DNA of 23,055 nt from an uncultured Eubacteriales bacterium (GTDB lineage Bacteria > Bacillota > Clostridia > Christensenellales > UBA1242): positions 1-23,055 of the forward strand of contig USSZ01000015.1 in NCBI GenBank assembly GCA_900557645.1, in the 5' to 3' direction. How positions within the stretch are numbered: position 1 is the first letter of the stretch; the number at the start of each line of letters is the position of its first letter. Below the pieces are notes generated by a model that did no database searches, was not told the origin of the DNA, and saw only the letters and a list, made by a program, of their open reading frames with translations. A program made the translations under genes and the position numbers. Of this stretch, positions 9,597 to 15,186 are shown in pieces.

Positions 9597-10025
9597 TTAG
9601 TCAACAACAACTACGCCCATACTACGAGCAGCACCTTCAATCATTGACATTGCAGATTCAATAGACGTGCAGTTAAGATCTGGCATCTTTGTTTCAGCGA
9701 TTTGTTTAATTTGTGCTTTTGTAATTTTTCCGACTTTTGTTTTGTTTGGAACTGCAGAACCCTTTTCAATCCCAATCGCTTTCATAATAAGAATAGCGGC
9801 TGGTGGAGTCTTAAGAACAAACGTAAAACTTCTATCTGCATAGATAGTAACAACTACAGGAATCTTTAATCCTGCTTGAGAAGCAGTCTTCTCATTAAAT
9901 TCTTTTGTAAAGGCACCAAGGTTTATTCCATGTGGTCCAAGTGTTGAACCAACTGGAGGTCCTGGAGTGGCTTTACCTGCATCAAGTTGTAATTTAACAA
10001 CTGCAGCAACTTTTTTCTCTGCCAT
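9597..10025 (-). CDS. rplK: 50S ribosomal protein L11
   Basis: L11 (142 residues) binds the GTPase-associated region of 23S rRNA and is part of the factor-binding stalk base. The N-terminal domain has the proline-rich PGPPVGSTLGPHGIN segment at about residues 19-33, in the region that contacts thiostrepton-class drugs in other L11 proteins. The C-terminal rRNA-binding domain has KTPPAA and GSAVPNKTKVGKIT. I start at ATG 10025, not at the longer in-frame ATG (10076), because AAAGGAGG lies just upstream, MAEKKVAAVVKLQLDAGKA is the normal L11 beginning, and the longer frame would translate the structured leader. Translation is probably controlled by the hairpin leader immediately upstream. Confidence 0.98.
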   Translation of the reverse strand: MAEKKVAAVVKLQLDAGKATPGPPVGSTLGPHGINLGAFTKEFNEKTASQAGLKIPVVVTIYADRSFTFVLKTPPAAILIMKAIGIEKGSAVPNKTKVGKITKAQIKQIAETKMPDLNCTSIESAMSMIEGAARSMGVVVVD

Positions 10026-10039
10026 TTTTTCCTCCTTTC

Positions 10040-10074
10040 GTGGTGTCTGATCGGTAGCAGTTCCGATCTCCCAC
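10040..10074 (-). promoter_or_regulatory. Candidate L1-binding autoregulatory hairpin in the rplK leader
   Basis: On the minus strand GTGG pairs with CCAC (outer stem) and GATCGG with CCGATC (inner stem, 8-base loop). The stems are separated by an asymmetric internal loop (GA or GGA on one side, AGACA on the other). The Shine-Dalgarno of rplK starts within a few bases of the 3' side. Two short stems joined by an asymmetric loop, with GTGGGAG on the 5' strand and ACCAC on the 3' strand, resemble the base of the 23S rRNA L1 stalk as I remember it. Repression of rplK-rplA by L1 is known in other bacteria. Assignment here is inference from position and structure. Confidence 0.6.
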
Positions 10075-10088
10075 AATCTTTTTTAAAA

Positions 10089-10100
10089 CGGATTTCTCCG
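10089..10100 (-). promoter_or_regulatory. Small GAAA-loop hairpin between nusG and rplK
   Basis: On the minus strand CGGA-GAAA-TCCG forms a 4-bp hairpin closed by a GNRA-type tetraloop, followed by TTTT. It is too short to be a confident terminator but may be part of the structured leader or a processing signal. Confidence 0.4.
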
Positions 10101-10103
10101 AGT

Positions 10104-10133
10104 GTATATCCAGTGAATTACTTCACGTTATAC
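10104..10133 (-). promoter_or_regulatory. GTAA-loop hairpin directly after nusG
   Basis: On the minus strand GTGAA-GTAA-TTCAC forms a 5-bp stem with a GNRA tetraloop, nested in an outer GTATA/TATAC stem with small internal loops. It starts about four bases after the nusG stop codon. It may protect or process the mRNA between nusG and rplK. Confidence 0.45.
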
Positions 10134-10137
10134 CAAA

Positions 10138-10797
10138 TTATTGATTGATTTTGCGAACTTGTGATAATTCTACATCAACATTAGTTTCGCGACCAAACAT
10201 TTCAACTATTAAACTTACAACACCTGTTTCAGTATTTACAGTAGTAACAGTTCCAACCATTCCATTAAGTGGTCCATCAACGATTTCAACTTTATCGTTT
10301 TCTTTAAGGTCAACCTCGACTTTAATCTTTTCAAGTCTAAGTTTTACCACTTCTTCATCAGTAAGTGCAAGTGGTCTTCCTTTTGGTCCTACAAATCCAG
10401 TTATTCCACGAGTTCTTGTTACATTATGCCATAAGTCATCAGCATATTTCATTTTAACCAAAATATAGCAAGGCATTGCTTTTCTTTGAACAAGTTTTTT
10501 CTTCCCGTTTTTTTCTTCTACAACATCTTCCATAGGAATTATTATATCAAAAATTCTATCTTGAAGATTAAACTTCTCAACTACAGTTTCCAAATTTTCT
10601 TTTGCAACATTTTCATAACCTGAGAAAGTGTGAAGAACATACCATTTTTCAGGAAGAGAATCAACAAACTCTTTGTATGATTTTTCATCTTCACTTAGTT
10701 CTTCAACGTTATCAACTTCTTTTTCTTTATTTTCTGTAGTTTCTATAGTGTTCAACTCTTGGTTCTCTTGGTTTAAAATAGTATCTTTTTCTTCCAT
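10138..10797 (-). CDS. nusG: Transcription termination/antitermination factor NusG
   Basis: NusG (219 residues) binds the RNA polymerase clamp through its NGN domain and links the polymerase to ribosomal protein S10 or Rho through its KOW domain. The NGN domain runs from about residue 51 (KWYVLHTFSGYE) to about 145. The KOW domain lies at about 165-215 with VEIVDGPLNGMVGTV. An acidic N-terminal extension of about 50 residues, rich in Glu and Asn, precedes the NGN domain and makes this protein longer than the usual 170-180 residues. The start is supported by AGAGGG six bases upstream. The gap to the secE stop is only 10 bases, so the two are probably translationally coupled. The order secE-nusG-rplK-rplA is highly conserved. 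Confidence 0.97.
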   Translation of the reverse strand: MEEKDTILNQENQELNTIETTENKEKEVDNVEELSEDEKSYKEFVDSLPEKWYVLHTFSGYENVAKENLETVVEKFNLQDRIFDIIIPMEDVVEEKNGKKKLVQRKAMPCYILVKMKYADDLWHNVTRTRGITGFVGPKGRPLALTDEEVVKLRLEKIKVEVDLKENDKVEIVDGPLNGMVGTVTTVNTETGVVSLIVEMFGRETNVDVELSQVRKINQ

Positions 10798-10807
10798 AAT
10801 ACCCTCT

Positions 10808-11242
10808 CTATCTTAATAATCCCATGAGTAGGCCTAGACAATAGTCTATACCAAAAATAACGACAGCAAAAACAATAACAACAACTAAAACAACTCCTGT
10901 TTTTTTGCAAACTTCACCAAAAGTAGGCCAAGTAACTTTTTTAAGTTCAGAAACAGTTTCTTTTGCTTTCCTTTTTAACTTGCCCTTTTCTTTTTTATCT
11001 TTTTTCTTTACATTTTTCTTATTGTCTTTGTTATTTGTTTCTTTTTCTTTCTTTTTGCTATCTTTATCAACTACTTCTTCTTTAGCAGTTTGAACAGTTT
11101 TATCTTCGGCAACTGGTGCTTCATTTAAAACTTCTTGATTCTCTTGATTTTGAGAATCTACTTCTACTGCAACATCAGAAGTCTGATTTTGAGTGTCTAT
11201 AACTTTCTTCTTTGGTTTTTGAGACTTCTTGTTTTTAGACAT
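10808..11242 (-). CDS. secE: Preprotein translocase subunit SecE with long N-terminal extension
   Basis: SecE clamps SecY in the plasma-membrane translocon that SecA drives. The conserved core is the last 51 of 144 residues: an amphipathic helix with SELKKVTWPT (about residues 98-107, the SecE signature), then one membrane helix at about 117-138. Most single-helix SecE proteins have 60-80 residues. Here about 93 extra N-terminal residues are highly charged: a Lys-rich start, an acidic Gln/Glu middle, then a dense Lys block at about 63-92. The ATG follows GGGGG closely, which is a weak ribosome-binding site. The rpmG stop lies 17 bases upstream. The extension is low-complexity and probably disordered on the cytoplasmic face. 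Confidence 0.95.
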   Translation of the reverse strand: MSKNKKSQKPKKKVIDTQNQTSDVAVEVDSQNQENQEVLNEAPVAEDKTVQTAKEEVVDKDSKKKEKETNNKDNKKNVKKKDKKEKGKLKRKAKETVSELKKVTWPTFGEVCKKTGVVLVVVIVFAVVIFGIDYCLGLLMGLLR

Positions 11243-11259
11243 ACGACCCCCGATTATTA

Positions 11260-11421
11260 TTATTTGGTTTCCTTATGAACAGTTCTTTTTCCACAACGAG
11301 AACAGAATTTTACTATTTCAATTCTTTCTGGGTTTGCGGCTGTATTTTTACTTGTTGCATAATTTCTTTCTTGACATTCTGTGCAAGCAAGAATTATGTT
11401 TTTACGTTTTGGTAATGCCAT
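11260..11421 (-). CDS. rpmG: 50S ribosomal protein L33 (zinc-binding type)
   Basis: This 53-residue protein has the L33 pattern. MALPKRKNIILACTECQERN is followed by a Thr/Ser/Asn-rich turn and CSRCGKRTVHKE. Two CxxC pairs (C13/C16 and C40/C43) form a zinc ribbon, so this is the C+ form, which in bacteria with paralogues is replaced by a Cys-free form under zinc shortage. AGGAG lies seven bases before the ATG. It is the first gene of the operon, directly behind a strong promoter, and is followed by secE, the common arrangement rpmG-secE-nusG. Confidence 0.97.
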   Translation of the reverse strand: MALPKRKNIILACTECQERNYATSKNTAANPERIEIVKFCSRCGKRTVHKETK

Positions 11422-11436
11422 TTTCTTTCTCCTAAC

Positions 11437-11468
11437 AAAAAACTAACACCCCGTCATAGAAGTGCTAG
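11437..11468 (-). promoter_or_regulatory. 5' leader hairpin followed by U6 upstream of rpmG
   Basis: CTAGCAC and GTGTTAG (one G-T wobble) form a 7-bp stem with a 12-base loop, followed at once by six T's and then the rpmG Shine-Dalgarno. From the promoter positions the transcript should begin at or within a couple of bases of the stem. The element could be a stabilising 5' hairpin or a terminator-like attenuator. I cannot tell which from sequence alone. Confidence 0.5.
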
Positions 11469-11472
11469 TATT

Positions 11473-11501
11473 ATAATATCATAGTTGTTTTTTGTTGTCA
11501 A
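11473..11501 (-). promoter_or_regulatory. Promoter of the rpmG-secE-nusG-rplK-rplA operon
   Basis: On the minus strand TTGACA (11501-11496) is separated by exactly 17 bases from TATTAT (11478-11473), and TGA immediately before the -10 gives an extended -10 context. The predicted start is near 11466, about 45 bases before the rpmG ATG. The -35 is a perfect consensus for the housekeeping sigma factor. Confidence 0.85.
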
Positions 11502-11563
11502 CTAATAATTAATCTTTTTATAAATTTTATATATTATTTATGCGATTTTTGTTTTTATCTTTA

Positions 11564-11842
11564 TTATTTTAATTCTTTCTCATAAACATCAGCATCAACA
11601 AGCATTACAAGGTCTTCATCATTACTTGCTTTTTTTACAAATTCAAATTCTGAAGGCATATTAAAGTCTAAGTCATATTTTTCAACATATATAAAGTATT
11701 CTTTTAAACAAGCCTTTGCATACAAAAACGCCTCTTCCACAAACTTTCCATCAGTCGTGATTTCAAGGTCTGGGAATATTACTTTATATTCATCATTTTC
11801 TTTATCTTTAATAAAAACAGCAGGATAAGTATAACTTTTCAT
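11564..11842 (-). CDS. HicB-like protein, solitary
   Basis: The protein has 92 residues and begins MKSYTYPAVFIKDKENDEYKV, followed by IFPDLEITTDGKFVEEAFLYAKACL. This is the partial RNase H-like fold of the HicB antitoxin family (Tyr-Pro-Ala-hydrophobic start, FPDL, then a helix with EEA and A..CL). In HicAB modules HicB neutralises the HicA mRNA interferase. No hicA-like gene (about 60 residues with a conserved His) is present on either side, and the C terminus shows no clear ribbon-helix-helix or helix-turn-helix DNA-binding domain. AAGGAG eight bases upstream supports the start. Inference: an orphan HicB-domain protein, which is frequent in Bacillota and need not act in a toxin-antitoxin pair. 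Confidence 0.75.
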   Translation of the reverse strand: MKSYTYPAVFIKDKENDEYKVIFPDLEITTDGKFVEEAFLYAKACLKEYFIYVEKYDLDFNMPSEFEFVKKASNDEDLVMLVDADVYEKELK

Positions 11843-11860
11843 GTAATGCTCCTTAGATTG

Positions 11861-11888
11861 ATTTTAACATAATTAAAAATAATTTCAA
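11861..11888 (-). promoter_or_regulatory. Probable promoter of the HicB-like gene
   Basis: On the minus strand TTGAAA (11888-11883), a 16-base spacer and TAAAAT (11866-11861), with TG one base upstream of the -10, form an extended -10 promoter. The predicted start lies a few bases upstream of the AAGGAG site. This suggests that the gene is transcribed apart from secA, although no clear terminator follows secA. Confidence 0.55.
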
Positions 11889-12048
11889 AACATTTAAACA
11901 ATTTTTTATAACTTTATATAATTTTTAATATTATTGTCGATTTTCAAAATATTTATTTAAATATTTACTTATATTATACTTATTTTTATTATAATAAATA
12001 TTTTTAAATTTATGACTTTATAAAAATTATTATTTTAAGACCTTTTAA

Positions 12049-14784
12049 TTATTCGGCATGGTCTTTATCCCAGCAACAATTTTTATATTTTGTACCACTT
12101 CCACAAGGACAAGGATCGTTTCTTCCTGCCTTAGGTTTATCGTTATAAACAGTTTTTTGAACCTGAAGTTTTCCTTTTGCTTTTTGTGCTGCTCGTTCCT
12201 CTGGTGTCAATTCTTTTCCTGTAAACAATATTTTTACTGGTTGTGGCTGAGGTTCTGGTGGTGCTTGTTGAATCTTGGCATTCAAAAGGACTTTACATGT
12301 ATTTTCTTTGATTTTATAAATCATATTATCAAACATATCAAAACCCTCTTTCTTATACGCAAGGACTGGGTCTTGTTGACCAAATTGACGAGATATAATT
12401 TCATCCTTCATTATCTGCATATCTTCAATCTGGCTCATCCAATTAATGTCGACCATACGTAAAAGAACATTTCTCTCAATATCTTCAAAATTTATTCCTA
12501 ATCCCTCAACATCTTTTTGTCTTTCTTCATATTTTTTATCAATTATTTTTAATACTTTTTCAATTACATCATTTACATCGCAACCTTCAACAAATTCTTC
12601 TGTAATTTGATTGCTATCTTTTTCAAGTAATCCATTTTCAAGTTCTTTATTTAATGCTTGTAAATCCCATTCATAATATGGTTTATCATCACTGATAATT
12701 TTATAAACTGATTTAGCCACAACTTCTGGGAACATTCTCATGATTTGCTCATGAACAGGTTTACCATCTAACACTTCATTTCTTTCTTCATAAATAATTT
12801 CTCTTTGCTTATTCATGACATCATCAAATTGCAAAACTGTTTTTCTTATACCAAAGTTCTGTAATTCTATTTTTTGTTGTGATGCTTCAACTTGTTTTGC
12901 AATCACTTTCATTTGAATAGGCATATTTTCATCTACTTTAAAGAAATTTAATACCTTTCTTAATTTTTCAGTTGCAAAGCGTTTGAATAAATCATCATCG
13001 AGTGAAAGAAAAAATACGCTTGAGCCTGGGTCTCCTTGACGACCAGCACGACCTCTTAACTGATTGTCGATACGTCTAGACTCATGTCTTTCGGTTCCAA
13101 TTATGTGAAGTCCTCCAAGAGATTTTACTTCTTCCTTCTCAAGGTCAGTCATTTTTTTATGCTCTTTATAAAGTTCTCTATAAACTTCCCTTGCATGATT
13201 TAACTTTTCATCTTCAACATAGTTAAAGGCTGTAGCATAAGAAATATCTTCTTCATCAAACCCCTTTTCTCTCATTTCCTTAACGGTCATAAATTCAGGG
13301 TTTCCACCTAATAAAATATCAGTTCCACGACCAGCCATGTTTGTGGCGATTGTTACAGCCCCTTTTCTTCCTGCTTGAGCAACAATTTCACTTTCTTTTT
13401 CGTTATTTTTAGCATTTAATACTTGATGTTTTACTCCTGCATGTTTAAGTGCCTTTGATAAAAGTTCTGATTTATCAATATTAATAGTTCCTACAAGAAC
13501 TGGTTGTCCTTTTTCTTGGCATGCCTTTATTTCTTCGATTATTGCTGATATTTTTCCCCTTTCAGATACATACATTATATCTGGATAATCAATTCTTTGC
13601 TTTGGAAGGTTTGATGGAATTGTAACAACATCTAATTTATAAATTGTCCTAAATTCTCCTTCTTCTGTTTTAGCAGTTCCAGTCATACCAGAAAGTTTTG
13701 AATATAATCTAAAGAAATTTTGGAATGTTATTGTAGCAAAAGTTTGATTTTCATCTTTTATATCAACCCCTTCCTTTGCTTCAATCGCTTGATGCAAACC
13801 AGAAGAAAATCTTCGACCTGGTGAAAGACGACCTGTAAATTCATCAACTATAACAACTTCATTATCTTTGTTTACAATATAGTTTTCATCTCTATGCATA
13901 ATAAAGTTTGCACGTAATGCATTATTTATATAATGATTAATTTCAAGATTTGATATATCTGACAAACTTTCAATTTTATAAAATGCTTCTGCTTTAGATA
14001 TTCCTCTATCAGTCAAATTTATTTGTTTAGTTTTAATATCAATTTCAACATCACTATCTTTTCTTAAAGTTTTAACAAATTTTTGAGCAGTTACATACCC
14101 CTCTGAAGACTTTCCACCTCTTCCACTTATAATTAAAGGTGTTCTTGCCTCATCAATCAAAATGCTATCAACTTCATCGACAATAGCAAAATTAAGTCCT
14201 CGCTGAACCCTTTCATTTTTATTTCGTGCCATATTATCTCGAAGATAATCAAAGCCAAGTTCGTTATTTGTGCAATATGTGATATCTGCTTGATATGCAA
14301 TCTTCTTTTGCTCATCATTTTGTCCATTTAATGTTACACCAACTGTAAGTCCTAAAAATTTGTAAACTTTTCCCATCCATTCAGCATCACGCTTTGCAAG
14401 ATACTCATTGACAGTTACAACATGGACACCTTTCCCTGTAATCGCATTCAAATATGCTGGCAATGTCGCCACCAATGTTTTTCCTTCACCAGTTGCCATT
14501 TCTGCAATTCTGCCTTGATGAAGAGCAATTCCCCCTAAAATTTGAACATAAAAGTGTCTCATGTTTAATACACGAGAAGATGCCTCTCTGACAACTGCAT
14601 AAGCCTCTGGTAATAAATCATTTAACGACTCACCCACCTTATATCTTTGTCTAAATTCGTCTGTGCAAGCCCTTAATTGCTCATTTGAATAACTCTTATA
14701 TTTATCTTCTAAAGCAACAACTTTATCTGCAATTTTTTTTAATTTTTTAACTTGAGATTTATTTTCATTCCCAAAAAGTCCCAT
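12049..14784 (-). CDS. secA: Preprotein translocase ATPase SecA
   Basis: SecA (911 residues) is the ATP-driven motor that pushes preproteins through SecYEG. Visible landmarks are Walker A ATGEGKT at residues 97-103, DEVD at 203-206 with the following DEARTPLIISG, SGMTGTAKTEEGEFR in the preprotein cross-linking to NBD2 transition, TNMAGRGTDI, and HIIGTERHESRRIDNQLRGRAGRQGD in NBD2. The C-terminal SEC-C zinc motif has C892, C894, C903 and C904. The two-helix scaffold region reads INWMSQIEDMQIMKDEIISR, more diverged than the usual WM.HID.MD.LR.GI.LR. TAAGGAG six bases upstream supports the start. The gap of about 200 bases to the HicB-like gene is very AT-rich and has no convincing terminator. 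The gene lies close to secE on the same strand but in a separate transcript. Confidence 0.98.
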   Translation of the reverse strand: MGLFGNENKSQVKKLKKIADKVVALEDKYKSYSNEQLRACTDEFRQRYKVGESLNDLLPEAYAVVREASSRVLNMRHFYVQILGGIALHQGRIAEMATGEGKTLVATLPAYLNAITGKGVHVVTVNEYLAKRDAEWMGKVYKFLGLTVGVTLNGQNDEQKKIAYQADITYCTNNELGFDYLRDNMARNKNERVQRGLNFAIVDEVDSILIDEARTPLIISGRGGKSSEGYVTAQKFVKTLRKDSDVEIDIKTKQINLTDRGISKAEAFYKIESLSDISNLEINHYINNALRANFIMHRDENYIVNKDNEVVIVDEFTGRLSPGRRFSSGLHQAIEAKEGVDIKDENQTFATITFQNFFRLYSKLSGMTGTAKTEEGEFRTIYKLDVVTIPSNLPKQRIDYPDIMYVSERGKISAIIEEIKACQEKGQPVLVGTINIDKSELLSKALKHAGVKHQVLNAKNNEKESEIVAQAGRKGAVTIATNMAGRGTDILLGGNPEFMTVKEMREKGFDEEDISYATAFNYVEDEKLNHAREVYRELYKEHKKMTDLEKEEVKSLGGLHIIGTERHESRRIDNQLRGRAGRQGDPGSSVFFLSLDDDLFKRFATEKLRKVLNFFKVDENMPIQMKVIAKQVEASQQKIELQNFGIRKTVLQFDDVMNKQREIIYEERNEVLDGKPVHEQIMRMFPEVVAKSVYKIISDDKPYYEWDLQALNKELENGLLEKDSNQITEEFVEGCDVNDVIEKVLKIIDKKYEERQKDVEGLGINFEDIERNVLLRMVDINWMSQIEDMQIMKDEIISRQFGQQDPVLAYKKEGFDMFDNMIYKIKENTCKVLLNAKIQQAPPEPQPQPVKILFTGKELTPEERAAQKAKGKLQVQKTVYNDKPKAGRNDPCPCGSGTKYKNCCWDKDHAE

Positions 14785-14821
14785 TTTTACTCCTTAAAAT
14801 ATTTTAATTAGAATAAAAAAC

Positions 14822-14850
14822 ATTAGATAATTAAAACACCGAAATTTCAA
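14822..14850 (-). promoter_or_regulatory. Weak candidate promoter of secA
   Basis: On the minus strand TTGAAA (14850-14845), 17 bases and TCTAAT (14827-14822) would start transcription about 30 bases before the secA ATG. The -10 is only a moderate match, and such AT-rich DNA offers alternatives. Confidence 0.3.
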
Positions 14851-14934
14851 TTCAACTTTTTATTCAATTTTTAATTAAACGTAAGCCAAAACATAAATAA
14901 TAAGTTTATAGACTTTGTTAATACAAAGTATTGT

Positions 14935-14946
14935 AACAAATTTGTT
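14935..14946. repeat. 12-bp perfect palindrome in the divergent promoter region
   Basis: AACAAATTTGTT is a perfect inverted repeat midway between the two divergent genes. The half AACAAATTT recurs near 15013. It could be an operator for a dimeric regulator, but AT-rich DNA produces such palindromes by chance. Confidence 0.3.
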
Positions 14947-15120
14947 TTAAATTTCAAAATGTTTAAGGGACTAATTTCATAAATAAATATTCATTAATTT
15001 ATTTTTAATACAACAAATTTCAAAAATTGATAAAAAAATGTAATTATTGCAAAATATAAAATCAGTGTAATTGCATTATGATTTCAAACCCTTTTTAAGT
15101 CGTTTTTATCTTACCATTAC

Positions 15121-15149
15121 TTGACATCTCTATATATTAATGATATTAT
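15121..15149 (+). promoter_or_regulatory. Strong promoter of the second giant gene
   Basis: TTGACA (15121-15126), a 17-base spacer and TATTAT (15144-15149) preceded by TGA form a perfect -35 with an extended -10. The predicted start near 15156 gives a leader of about 30 bases to the ATG at 15187. The TGATATTAT core is identical to that of the ribosomal operon promoter at 11473-11501. Confidence 0.85.
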
Positions 15150-15186
15150 ATATCTATATGAAAATCTTTATTAAAAAGAGGTGTAT

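Larger units (their letters stand above)
14785..15186. other. Divergent intergenic region between secA and the second giant gene
   Basis: These 402 bases are very AT-rich with no plausible gene on either strand. They hold the secA ribosome-binding site and a weak promoter candidate on the left, and a strong plus-strand promoter on the right. Between them are a hairpin ACTTTG-ttaata-CAAAGT (14912-14929), a 12-bp palindrome (14935-14946), and two imperfect copies of TGTAATT..TTGCA near 15040 and 15067. No riboswitch or RNA gene is recognisable. Confidence 0.6.

Noticed and set aside
10026..10076. N-terminal extension of 17 codons for L11
   Set aside because: It would translate the hairpin leader and pass over the strong AAAGGAGG. 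L11 proteins normally begin near MAEKK.
10740..11170. Shared NQENQE peptide in the NusG and SecE extensions, with similar DNA (CAAGAGAA.CAAGA)
   Set aside because: Both are low-complexity Gln/Glu/Asn tracts in AT-rich genes. A short chance match is more likely than a duplication.
11879..12048. AT-only inverted repeats (AAATATTTATTTAAATATTT and similar) downstream of secA
   Set aside because: There is no GC-containing stem and no defined U-run, so I would not call a terminator or operator.
12058..12462. Plus-strand frame of 134 codons inside secA
   Set aside because: It mirrors conserved secA coding sequence, has odd Cys/Phe-rich composition and no ribosome-binding site.
15181..15186. GTG start two codons upstream of the chosen start of the second giant gene
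   Set aside because: The GTG is part of the AGAGGTG ribosome-binding site. ATG 15187 has correct spacing.
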